From Chamaecyparis obtusa (Eukaryota > Streptophyta > Pinopsida > Cupressales > Cupressaceae): a DNA stretch of 64,000 nt. The number at the start of each line of letters is the position of its first letter. Positions within the stretch are counted from its first letter, which is position 1. Shown here in pieces: positions 48,240 through 59,382 of this stretch. The notes under the pieces were generated by a model. The model saw nothing but the letters and a program-made list of their open reading frames with translations, was not told where the DNA came from and made no database searches. The stretch is taken from positions 2,097,501 to 2,161,500 of the forward strand of contig BSBK01002159.1 of NCBI GenBank assembly GCA_027943335.1, written 5' to 3'. A program made the translations under genes and the position numbers.

Positions 48240-49098
48240 ATTGATTGAAGGTAGAATTGAAGTTCTTGTTCAAATTCTCCATTTGACCACTTGTAGCCTT
48301 TATCAATATAACCAATTTTTCTATCAGGATAGCCCTCTCATCATATTTCACATTTGGCATCAAATCAGAGAATATGTCCCTTGCTTGCAAAATGATTTGG
48401 CTTTCCTGTCTCATCTTGTACTTTTTGGCCTTCTTTTAAATAGCTCGTGCATATTTCAACATTTCATCTGGACTCATAGTAGTTACATTCATTTGCCTCT
48501 TTATTATAATATCATCAATCTTTCATCCTTTTTTTATTTGAATAAACTTTTCTTTCTCATTATTATTCTTCCCATCATCACCAATATGAATAGACTAACT
48601 AAAGTTAAGCTCTACATGTATTGACTTTTGAGTGGAAGAACCTGCTAAATTACACTTCTTGCCTTTATGTTTGGGCTCTTTCTCTTCCACATGTGATTTA
48701 GTCCTCACATTTTATCCTTCATCAAAAACATGTAGTTTTCTTATGGCTTTCTTCTCTTTCCTCTTATGAGAAACAAGAAGTTTCTTGGCATATGGTTTCA
48801 CTTTTCTCTTTGCCTTCTCCTCTTTCTCTTTTTCCTCATGCATAAGTATCCTTTCAATATATGCTCCAAATATAGATTCCTTTGGTTCCTTTAGAATATA
48901 TAAAAAATGATCAATGTGAAGAGTCAAAGCATCATCCTCAACTTCATATCCCATTGGAATTACTCATGAGGTTCTAGGATCAACTGCCTCAATCATGCAG
49001 GTGTTAGGGTTTGTATCATCTTAAAATGGAAGCACTTCCATGATAAGAGAATTTAGCCCTCTGAGTAAGTGGTCTGGGGTCATGTTAAGCACCTTGAT
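48240..49098 (-). pseudogene. Extra ORF downstream of copia pol, unknown function
   Basis: Nearly continuous minus-strand frame of about 285 codons with several stops. Segments: IKVLNMTPDHLLRGL, then MGYEVEDDALTLHIDHFLYI, a Lys/Glu-rich basic stretch (about 48740-48850) resembling a nuclear-targeting or coiled segment, and NVTTMSPDEMLKYARAI. It lies between the 5' break at about 49098 and the polypurine tract, where some copia lineages (SIRE-like) carry an additional ORF. No membrane segment seen. Not recognised. Confidence 0.5.
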
Positions 49099-49204
49099 TA
49101 GGTCTTTGCATGTATATGGCTTTTCCCCCTATTCTGCTTTCCTCTACACCTGATTTTCACTTCATATCTGCATTTCCTAGCATTCTGGGTCAGGATCCTG
49201 AAGT

Positions 49205-49290
49205 TTTTGACCATAAGGTCAAAGTTGACCTTATGGGGTCAAAGTTGACCTTGACCCTAACCTGGTCAGGATCAAACTTGACCCTGACCT
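49205..49290 (+). promoter_or_regulatory. Cluster of W-box-like TTGACC motifs
   Basis: Five TTGACC on the plus strand and two GGTCAA in about 86 bases, roughly 240-310 bases upstream of the TATA box. TTGAC(C/T) is the core bound by plant WRKY factors. Binding is inference. Confidence 0.5.
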
Positions 49291-49520
49291 AGTTAGTTCC
49301 AAGCTCATCCTTAACCCCCTATCCAGATTTCAACATTCCTTGATTTCTGGGTGTCGAGTTTCGGGGATATTTGTTTTCCCGCCTCTCGGTCAGCCATTTT
49401 GGGTTTCAGAATGGTAAATCCTTTAAGTGCATTTATTCTAGGTATATTTTCTAAAGGCTAGGACCTAATTGGGATTTAATTCTCCAAGGTGGCCCCTCTA
49501 GAGGATTGTGCCCTAGTTCA

Positions 49521-49530
49521 CTATAAAAGG
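49521..49530 (+). promoter_or_regulatory. TATA box of the gypsy LTR
   Basis: CTATAAAAGG with a pyrimidine-rich CCTTCCTCTCTC region 10 bases downstream, a typical plant core promoter. Transcription would start near 49550. Confidence 0.65.
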
Positions 49531-50756
49531 AGGCCTTCCTCTCTCATTTTCTCAATCAAGTTTTGTGAGATCCATCATCTCATCTTCAATAAATTTCATG
49601 AGAAAGTGAAAGCAAGTGAATTAAAGCATTCAAGAAAGCCTTCAAGCATTCAAGTGTTCAAGCATTCATCCATCAAGGAGATCCATTGTTAGCCATTGAA
49701 GGATTCAATCTCTTTGGAGCCCCCTTGAAGATCCATCCTTCTACATTCATCCAATTCTCCTCATATGCAAAGATCAATTCAAGATTGGTGTTGAAGATCA
49801 AATGCCATTGATTTGAGACATCCTACTTCATTCTACATCCATTGAAGCATTCCTACTTGTGGATTTGAGGATTCAAATTCTCTACAAGGACTTCAACATA
49901 AGTGAGGTAAATTGTTTCAATTACTTTGTTTATGCACACTACATTTCAATTAAATTTCAAGTTTAATTCCTAAATTGGGGTTTGACCAAGGCAAACCCCC
50001 CATACAAACAAAAACCCCCTTTTTATTGCAGGTACAGGTGCATAATTTTGGATCTGAGATCATATTTGGATACCCTTTTTGGTGAACTTTCGAGATCTGT
50101 GAACAAAGTCAGAATCAACCTTCAAATAAAGAATGTAGCCTTTGACCTTTTATGAGGGTCAAAGACTACCTATCGTCGGAAAGATAAAAGATTTTTGGGT
50201 TTTCTCCGTCTCGACATTTTCAGTCTGAAACAAGTTGCAAAATTGCTCGAAAGTACACAGACATTAGAAATTGGCATTTTCCAGATTTGCCCTAATTTGA
50301 GGTTAGTACTTGTATTTCAATTATTTTAGATTTCAAACACAATTCTCCATATGGAAATATAGGGTTTCTCTCTCTTTCATATTCTCCATAGATTGATTCA
50401 ATTGTGTATTAACCTTTTGGTTGATCAAATTGGATCTCTCCTTTGGGAATTTGGATTTAGGAGTGGATCTCATATTTCCCCCATACACAACAATATTACA
50501 ATTATACAATTACACAACTAAATAGAGGTGATTCCATTTTACCTCTATTCATTTTGGTGAACCCAACATACTTACTCTCCTTTCTTTTGTGGAATTGGAT
50601 GCCCTATTGTGTTTTGTGGTGTTAGATTTCCTTTTATATTGTTACTATTAGATTTCTCTTTTGTGTTAAATCTTGAATGCTAATTAGATTTCAAAAATAC
50701 AAAAATATTCACACTTTATGTGGTTTTAGTTTAGTTCATTTGCATTGCATTGGTTT

Positions 50757-52683
50757 ATGAGCTTTACTACTACTAGTCCTACTTATAATATTTCGGTTAG
50801 AAGAAGTCATAGACTCATGGGTTCCTTTGATCCTAAATCTTCTTCTCCTTTCCTTAGGTTCCTAGATGATAATTTGATTCTTCATGATTCCAATCCTACT
50901 ATGGAGAAAAAATCTTCTCACTCATCTCATAATGAGGATGACGCTTTAAGAGTCCCTCCTGAAAAAGTTCAAAAACTTTCAACTGAACTTGATAAAATGG
51001 GTAATTGGCTTATTCAAGAGAACCATAGTCAAGATTCTATTCAAGCTATAGAGGTTCTTAAGAAATTTCTCCATGATAGTGATCAAGGTGTTAACCTCTT
51101 GTGTGGTATTACTCACCTTGTGCATTCAAATGTTAAACCTTTAGCTCAAGAAGCTCAAGATTCAGGGTTGATTCCTCCTATCACTAGTGTTAAACCTCCT
51201 TCTAAACCTTTACCTAGTATTCCTACCTATACTCCTCCTTTGGTGACTGTGACGGTTCCCTCTGTTCCTATGAGTGTTCCTCTTGTGTCCCTTCCTACAT
51301 CACAACCTTCATATTAGAATGTTCCTTTTACTTATTCCAATCTACTTCCAACTATAGTTCCTAGTGTTCCTCCAGTTGTGTCTTCTATTCCTGCAACTTC
51401 TTACACTTTACCTAGTGTGTCTAATGTTGCTACTCCTACTATTTCCTCTAATTATTCAACAATCATCAGTTTGGCTCAAACTGTATCATCCTTACAAAAA
51501 CAACTTGCTTCCTTAACTCAAAACAAGTTTAGTATCCCTACATGTGACATGGGAAGTCATTTGTCCTTGGATATTATTTGTACTCCTGTTCCTCAGCAAG
51601 TCGATATGCCTCATCTTGAGAATTATAATGGAAAAGGAGATCCTGTTCATCATGTTAAAACATTCCAAATCCTTTGTAGTGATTATGCAATTGACCATAG
51701 GATTTTAGCCAAACTGTTTGCTAGAACTTTCCTTGACAAGGCCTTACAATGGTATTGTTCCTTGCCTCCTTATTCTATTGATTCCTTTCCAAAAATTTCT
51801 AATGCCTTTATTCAACAATTTCAAAACAACATTGGCCCGCAAGTGTCTTTGACTGATTTGATGCATTGTAAACAAAGTGCTAAAGAAAAATTAACTGAAT
51901 TTATTGGTAGATTTAAGCATTTGTATGCTCAGATTTCCTATCATGTTCCTGATATTGATATTCAATGTATGTTTATTTCAAATTTGCAAAAGGATATTAG
52001 AGATAAGATTTTTTACCGAATTTAACTCTTTCCAAAAACTTTGTGCAGCACTTCATCATTATCAATTACAAGTGAGTCAATTTGAGAGAAACACTCCAAT
52101 GGCTCATGTTCCAGTTGATAAGAGTGATGCTACTCCTAATCCAACCAAATTTCCAAAATTCAACAACTATGTCAAGATAAACAAACAAGCGAATGCAGTT
52201 GCTGATCAAGTTGTTGCTGCATCTCACAATGCCACTTCTGCATCCACTACTTTTCGATTAAATCATACATTTACTCCTCTCTCCAAACCTTTACATGCTA
52301 TCATGAATAGGTTGTTAGCTGCTAATATGATTAATTTACCTCCTATTCGACATCTTTTACTTGTTACGATTGCTTCTAAATCTTTTGATCAAAATGCTTT
52401 TTGTCAATATCATCGTCAGAATGGTCATGATACCGAGAAATGTTATTCTTTAAAACATAAGATTCAAGGCTTAATTGACTCTAATGCCTTATCTGTTGAT
52501 AATCTTAATGGTAGTGGAAACAAATCTATCTCTCCTCCTAATCAAAACCTTCAAATCTATATGAATCCTTTACCTACGCATGATACTAATACAATTGCTC
52601 AACCATCTGATGTGGAAATTGTGTATGACTTAAAGATGGATGATCTCAATCATGTTTTTAATCAAGTGGAGCTGTGTGTGTGA
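50757..52683 (+). pseudogene. Gypsy Gag with CCHC-type knuckle
   Basis: ATG at 50757 (MSFTTTSPTYN). Pro/Ser/Val-rich linker (about 51180-51470), then capsid (ENYNGKGDPVHHVKTF, KALQWYCSLPPYSIDSF, LKHL-like and IQCMFISNLQKDIRDK). After a frameshift in a T run near 52010 it continues as FNSFQKLCAALHHYQ and the knuckle CQYHRQNGHDTEKC (about 52407-52443) with LKHKIQGLID. A TAG at 51315-51317 splits the linker. Knuckle and following block resemble the Tat-type Gag-protease junction. The last codons run into the next element's LTR. Confidence 0.75.
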
Positions 52684-53947
52684 AAATTGTACCTGATCTG
52701 TAGACACAACACTCAGTAAAACATTAGAGGTTAGCAAAAATCAAAATCGTGCAAAATTGAAAGCTATCTAACCAAGCGATTTACTGCCTTCTAATAGGTG
52801 CGAGATTAGTGTTCTCAGATTGTAATCGAGATCAGTGACCTAGACGACACCTAAATGAAGGATTTGAATGCAAAAGATGGATATGAAATAAATGCAATTA
52901 AGCTATTTTTTTTTTGGATTTTTCTATGATGCAATAAGAATGATAAATTGATATGATATGAATGCTATTGAAAACTGATATGCTATGAATGCTATTGAAA
53001 ATTGATATGCTATGAATCTAACAATGATATGAAATATGAAAAAAACAAGATTGATCTCACAAAAATGTCGATTCGCAAGAGCTTTGATTCTTCAATTCCA
53101 ATTCTCCAGCGTGATTGTGCAAAATATGAGATGATTTGTGAAGAGCTAAAGCCTTAATTTATAGAAATCCAGGGCTTTGGAGGTGCATGGATAAAAGCCA
53201 TAAATCACTCAAATTAACTCATCTTGATTTTTGAGTTATCTGATCATGAAAGATAGTTAATTCTCAAAATCATGCAAAAACATGCAAAAATAGCTTTTTA
53301 ACTCAAATTAGAGTTTAGATCAGCTTTTTGAACTCCCAAAAGGATGTTGAGTTCCAAAAAGTCAATAACTTGCATTGATTTTCTGATTTGGAGTTTAACT
53401 GTTTCTTTTGAATATGCATAATAATTAAGAATTAAATAAATAAATAAAGTGATTTATCCTCAACTCAACTGATTTTTGAAATAAAATAATTAATTTATGG
53501 GTTAATTAACTATTTTACCAAACTTTTATTAAAAATTATATTATTAAATAATGACAACATGCTTTAATTAATTAAATAAGAATTTAATCAATTAAAGATA
53601 GGAATTTTGATTTATTGTCAAAATTAAATAATACAATTAATAATAGATAGAATTAAATTTAATTACACAATTAAGTGGCAAATATTAAATCTAATTAATT
53701 AAATATGAAAATATTCAATTAATCAAACTTAGGATAAATGTGATTTATTGCCAAATAATTATAAAATTAAAGATAATTAAGATAATTAGGAATATTACTA
53801 GGAATATTCCCTGATGCAAAATTTAAGATAATCAATTATGATTCGATGATGTTAGATGTGCCTTAGGTTAGGACTTTGATGTTGATTTTGTTCGATTTGT
53901 CGATGTAGGAGGTTAATGAACTTATAGCCCATTTTTGGGGTATTACA
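52673..53947 (-). repeat. 3' LTR of the Tat-like element
   Basis: About 1275 bp, on the plus strand TGTGTGTGAAAATTG to GGGGTATTACA. Adjacent 53948-53963 (TTTTGCCCCTCTTTGA) is the minus-strand polypurine tract, the same as at 25773. The AT-rich 53400-53800 block contains many AATTAATT-type units. Confidence 0.8.
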
Positions 53948-53963
53948 TTTTGCCCCTCTTTGA

Positions 53964-56060
53964 ATTACTGTGCGAAGCGCAGTGGTTCAAAGATAGTCTG
54001 TGTTTGATAGAGATATGAAACTGATTCAAAAGATAAACCGATCTCAAGATAGAAACCGATTGAAAGATATTGAGATAGGAGGTCTGAATGACCAGAGATA
54101 ATGTTCACTGTAGCAGCGAATGAACCTATGATTGCAAAAAGGTGTCAAAATGCCTGATTCTGAACCTTAGGATTGATAAGAAGTGAGTGACCCGTTCTAG
54201 ACTCGATTGTCTTAGCAGAACTAGCAAGTATCACATCCGAATCCTTAAGTTGCCAAAGAACCAAGGAAAGAACACTATGATCCGATGGTTGCAAAAACTG
54301 ATACAGTTTACAAGATTAGGAGAATACCAGATTGATATGGATCAATGAATCTAATATGCCCCAAGTGATGATAGATTTGCCCCAAGCGATGAGGACTTTT
54401 GATGAATCAGTAACTAGACGTGATTGTTTGTCTTGATCACTGATGAAAGATATTGATAGATTTGATCGATAGAATTTGATTTACAGACTTTGAATGATAT
54501 GCAATACCATGCCCCCTTCGGGATTAAAATTGAAATCTGACAAGAAACGTCAGCGTTGTAGTTTAGAAGCATGTTAATTGATTTGAGAAGTGGTTATTTA
54601 CATCCGAGAATGCATTCTGCATCGTTTGGAAGGTCCCAAAAGACCAAGTTTGACTAGGTTTGACCATGAGTTGACCATGGTTGACCAAGTTGAAATTTTG
54701 ATAGTTTGATGAAAGATAATCAGTTAAGTTGAGTACTAGATTTCTGTGATGATTGAAGGTTGAATATGCAAGCAGTTAATAATATGAATGATCTCAGATT
54801 TTGATTTTGATCCCGAAAAAGGATTCTACTTGCTACTTCATTGGAGGAACCTTCGTGTGAGATTCAGCTCTTGTTAGATTTGAAGAATTGATATGAAGAA
54901 TTGTTTAAGCTTTGAAGTTCGTTTAGTCATTGTGAGATCTTGCAAACATGCAAAATGCAAAGAGACATGCAAAATAAAATGCAAGCTAAGACCTAGGACC
55001 TAGTCACTGATCATATGTCGATTTGTTATCATCATTGAACTTTTAGGTAACCGGATAAATCAATACAATGCCCACTAGCCATGAAACCATAGACATATGA
55101 ATATCGATTTGTATGCACAAGAATCAATACAACACCCACTGGTTATACAACCATGGACATATGAATATTGATTTGTTTTTGGAATGTTAGATTAGATATA
55201 ACCACCGAGGCACAAGCGCCAGGATGACCTGAATATCATGTCCATTTTGATATAGCAATTTGTACAAGCATCAAAACATAAATGTTGTGATGACCTGAGT
55301 ACGCCTTGCGTTACAAACACATCAAACAGTCAAGAGATCATTCTAAATCCAATGTGAATTACCCGTAGTGACCCTTTATCGTTCACATCCTTAGGCGAGA
55401 TTGCGTTCCACAGTAGGAGAAAGAACTTACTCAAAAAGATAATAGTTAGATCAAACTTCCTTGAATTTTTTGGGTATCAATGGTCGAGGTACGCATGGCC
55501 ATCCAATTCGAGATAGAGGCTCTTACAGTCAGACACCATTTCAATCCAGAATTTCCAAAGACGTTAGATGTTCACATACAAGTAGAAGACAAAGAAAAGA
55601 TTATGCCCCCAGTCATCACTCTCTAAATCCTATAAAGGATGTCATCGAAGAGCTCGAAGGGACACAATATGCAAAAATATCAATGCGAATTAGTAAGCAT
55701 ACAAGGAGATAAAAGCATGAAAAGCACAGATTGTTTTCAGTTTGTTTTGATGTTTGATTGTTGTAGATGAAAAATCCTTTCTGGAGACGAGACAGACTGA
55801 CTGACTCAACAGGAAGCTTCAAAGGACTCTGACTGGATAGGAAATGTCTAAGATACATGGGAGACCATAGGATATGACATTGATTGCCCCCAAATTTGAA
55901 CATTGATAGGATACAGACACTTGAGCTGGTTGGTGTACAGACCGACTTATTGAAACCAGGAAATGCAGAAACAAACCGAGAGATATGTACAAACTAAAGC
56001 AAGATTGAAAGCTGGGAAAGACCAAGATTGTGCTGATAGATGGAGCATTTTGGAACAAGT
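53964..56060 (-). other. Non-coding spacer between hairpins and 3' LTR
   Basis: About 2.1 kb, no coding frame. Contains a two-unit tandem of about 67 bp at 55058-55180 (AATCAATACAAYRCCCACT, then GACATATGAATAT and GATTTG in each unit). Confidence 0.6.
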
Positions 56061-56290
56061 GGCGCCCGTTTGCCGGGTTTTCACCATCTTGTTAGAGATT
56101 CTATTTTTGCTACCAAGGCGCCTGTTTCCAGGTTTTCACCAAGGCACTTTTTCTTTCTTTTTTCATTTTTTTGTATTTTTCATTTTTTCAATTTTTTTGT
56201 ACTTTTGATTTTTTTAAATTTTTTTGTACTTTTGATATTTTATTTTTTTTTTTTGCGAATCATCAAGGCGCCTATTGCTAGGTTTTCACC
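56061..56290 (-). ncRNA. Three repeated bulged hairpins (candidate structured RNA)
   Basis: Units at 56267-56290, 56117-56140 and 56061-56085. Each in element sense has outer stem GGTG with CGCC and an AAAA bulge. Inner stem and loop vary together: CCTA with TAGG, loop GCAA; CCTG with CAGG, loop GAAA; CCCG with CGGG, loop GCAAA. The first unit lies about 75 bases after the natural pol stop at 56365. Same number, order and architecture as at 27404-27597 in the other element. Confidence 0.65.
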
Positions 56291-56364
56291 AAGATGTTCA
56301 TTTTTTTAGGACTTTTTCTGATTTTTAAGATTTTTTTCAGGACATTTACCAAGCACTAAATGCC

Positions 56365-57492
56365 TTAGGCGTAGAATTTTTTCAGATGGAGAACGTTGAT
56401 TGGTTCTCAGAGCTATTCTCCTTCAGTTGTTGAGAGTTGATAGGCACCAGAGCCAAAAGTAGCAGTGATTACAAAGGGACCCAGCCAGTTGGGTTCGAAC
56501 TTCCCCTTGCGTTCTTGATGTGATTAATTTTTAGGATTTTCTCTCAACACTAGATCGCCAACCTGAAATTCTCTATGTCTGACTTTCTTGTTGTAGCCTC
56601 TAGACATTCTTTTCTGATACACTCTGAGATGATCATACGCTGCTTTCCTGCGCTCATCTAGTACTTCCAGTTCTTGTAACCTAGACACTCTGTAGTCTTC
56701 ATCAGTGACAAGTCCATGCATTTTGATTCTGAGTGATGGGATTTCAACCTCAATAGGCAGTACCGCTTCAGACCCATAAACTAAAGCGAAAGGTGTAGCC
56801 CCTGTAGGCATTCTGATACTAGTTCTGTATGCCCAGAGAGCTGGATTGATCATCAGATGCCAGTCTCTTCCTGTTTTATTCACTGTTCTGTGCAAGATCT
56901 TCAGGAGATTTTTGTTTGAAGCCTCAGCTTGTCCGTTCCCTTGAGGATAGTAGATAGATGACCAATGTTGAGTAATTTTGAACTTGGCACATAAGTCATC
57001 TAGGTCCTTGTTTTTGAATTGTCCCCCGTTATCTATGATTATAGAGTGAGGGATCCCATATCTGCAAATGATGTAGTTCAGGATGAACATAGAGATCTGT
57101 TTCCCCATTGCTTGTGTTAGAGGAACTGCTTCTACCCATTTTGTAAAATAATCTGTAGCTGTGATTATATGGGTATGTCCATTAGAAGAGTGCGGATGGA
57201 TAGCACCTATGAGATCAAATGCCCATTGTTGAAAAGGCCATTGTGTAGTAAAGGGAATCAAATCTCTCCCTGGAGCATGAATCAAGTTGCCATGTACTTG
57301 ACACTGTTGACAGTTTTTAGCAAATTTAATAGCTTCTTTTTCCATTTCAGGCCAATAATACCCAGCCCTAATAATTTTTCGAGCTAACGTTAACCCATTC
57401 AAGTGTGACCCACATATACCCTCGTGGACTTCCTCTAATGCATGTTGAGACTCTTCCCATTCTAAACATCTAAGCAGTGTACCATCTAGACC
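56365..57492 (-). pseudogene. Integrase
   Basis: Zinc-binding N-terminus HEGICGSHLNG...CQQCQ. Catalytic core with Asp (WAFDLIGAIHP, about 57210), Asp (IIDNGGQF, about 57030) and Glu (GQAEASNKN, about 56925). C-terminal GDLVLRENPKN, GPFVITATFGSGAYQL and the EPINVLHLKKFYA end. Three late nonsense codons (56526, 56415, 56409) and two just upstream. No chromodomain. Confidence 0.85.
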
Positions 57493-57732
57493 TCATTTGT
57501 ACAGATCATTACCAATGATGACATATCGGGATGCGGATCGGATAAGGTTTCATTTCTCAAAATGGTTAAAGGAGTCAGGGATGATTTGGTCGTGGAGATA
57601 GGAGAACAAATTTTTGTAACAAGGTGAGTCATAACCTACAACAGTGCAGATCATGCGGGTTTCAGGGGAGTCATATGCAGGATAGGATAGGGCTTCCACC
57701 AGAAACTCGTAGCATAGTTCATGTTCAGGCTA

Positions 57733-58167
57733 TTGTAAAAGAGTAGATAATGTTGCCATTGCATCAGCAGCCTTATTCTCCGTTCTGGGTATTTGCTCGA
57801 ATGTGATAGAGATGAAGTATTTCTTTAAATCATCGACCATTCTCTTGTAAGGAATGAGCTTTTCATCTTTGGTTTGGTACACATCATTGACCTGGTGGAT
57901 GACCAGTTGTGAGTCTCCATGAATGTGCATCTCTATAACTCTCCACTGTATTGCCATTTTCATACCATTGAGAAGTGCCTCATATTCAACAATATTGTTT
58001 GTGCAAGGAAACTTTAATCTGAATGCTTTGGGTATCGAGTATCCTTGAGGAGTAATGAACAATATGCCTGCTTCGGATCCATTCTGTGTGTAGGAGCCAT
58101 CAAAGAATAACTGCCATGCTCTAGAAGAGAAGTGCATGATAGAGGAATCGGGAAACTCCATTTGCAT
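57733..58167 (-). CDS. Second, plant-type RNase H
   Basis: LFFDGSYTQNGSEAG, NNIVEYEALLNGMKMA, HGDSQLVIHQV and NKAADAMATLS supply the four acidic active-site positions (Asp, Glu, Asp, Asp) of RNase HI. Its placement between the RT-linked RNase H and integrase is the Tat-lineage signature. It removes RNA from RNA-DNA hybrids; why these elements keep two is unsettled. Confidence 0.85.
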
Positions 58168-58218
58168 GGGTGTATCATCAAACAGTGGTGCTTCAGCTAA
58201 TTGATCAGCGATGACCTA

Positions 58219-59379
58219 TCCTTTGATAGCTTTTCTTTCAACATATTCAATGTCAAATTCGCTCAAGAGCATGACCCATTTAGCCAATCTACCTGTGAGG
58301 GCAGCTTTGCTTAGGAGATATTTCAGTGGATCAATTTTAGCTACCAAATGAGTGGTATGAGCTAACATGTAGTGTCTCAATTTCTGTGATGTAAAGATCA
58401 CAACTAGACATGCCTTCTCGATCATTGAGTAGTTCTTCTCATAGGCCACTAAAGTTTGGTTGATATAGTAGATGGCTCTTTCTTTCTTGTTCTCATCATG
58501 CTGTGCTAATAATGCCCCCAGTGATGTATCTGTTGCGGAGACATATAATATTAATGGCTTCCCATGAATAGGAGGCATCAATATAGGCAAATTTGATAGA
58601 TACTTCTTGATATGTTTAAAGTTGTTCTCGCATTCATCATTCCATGCAAAGGTCACACCTTTATGCAATGTTTTTGTAAAAGGCTGTGAGATGTCCGCTA
58701 GCTGTGATATGAATCTTCTGATAGATTGAACTCTGCCTTGCAACGTCCTCATTTGACTAATATTTGTGGGAGGTTGCATCTCTATTATAGCCTTGACCTT
58801 AGCTGGATCAACTTCAATGCCTTTCTTGGAGACGATGTATCCTAGGAGCTTTCCAGAAGTGACGCCAAAAGCACACTTTTTAGGATTTAGTCTAAGACTA
58901 AATTTTTCCATTCTGTCGAGGATCATGCTCAAGTCTATTAGATGTTCAGTTCTAATCATGGATTTTGCCAAGGTATCATCTACATAATCCTCCATTGTTC
59001 TATGCATCATATCATGAAAAATAGATGTCATTGCTCTTTGATATGTAGCTCCAGCATTTTTGAGTCCGAATGGCATAACATTCCAACAGAAAGTTCCCCA
59101 CGCACATGTGAAAGTTGTTTTCTCTTGATCTTCTGGAGCAATTTTGATTTGGTTGTATCCAGAAAAGCCATCCATTAAGGAATACATTTCATAGCCCGCA
59201 GTCATGTCCACTATCATATCAATGTTAGGCAGTGGAAAATCATCCTTAGGGCATGCTCTGTTCACATCTCTAAAGTCTGTGCACACTCTGATTGAACCAT
59301 CTGGTTTTGAAACAGGTACAATGTTGGAAATCCACTCAGCATAGTCTATGACACGGATGAATCTAGCTTTTAGGAGTTT
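58219..59379 (-). CDS. Reverse transcriptase and first RNase H
   Basis: Contains VCTDFRDVNRACPKDDFPLP, the palm aspartate block DGFSGYNQIKIAPEDQ, FGLKNAGATYQRAM and the active site YVDD (about 58976-58993). The connection VKAIIEMQPPTN and RNase H ILYVSATDTSLGALLAQ with KACLVVIFTSQKLRHY follow. All expected catalytic Asp are visible. Ends at a TAG (58216-58218) inside the linker to the second RNase H. Confidence 0.85.
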
Positions 59380-59382
59380 TTA

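Larger units (their letters stand above)
49111..50756 (+). repeat. Gypsy LTR plus leader, 3' LTR edge not resolved
   Basis: The upstream part contains clustered TTGACC motifs and a TATA box. Further on are T-rich and CT-rich leader sequence and ATTTTGGTGAACCCAACA (about 50561), which could mark the LTR end and primer region. I could not fix the LTR boundary without its partner copy. Confidence 0.5.
49111..52672 (+). mobile_element. Gypsy element, 5' LTR/leader and gag only
   Basis: Starts TGTATATGGC after decayed copia ORF sequence, has a promoter-like region, a long leader and a gag frame, then is cut by the LTR at 52673. Orientation is opposite to the element that interrupts it. No pol in the window. 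Confidence 0.65.
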
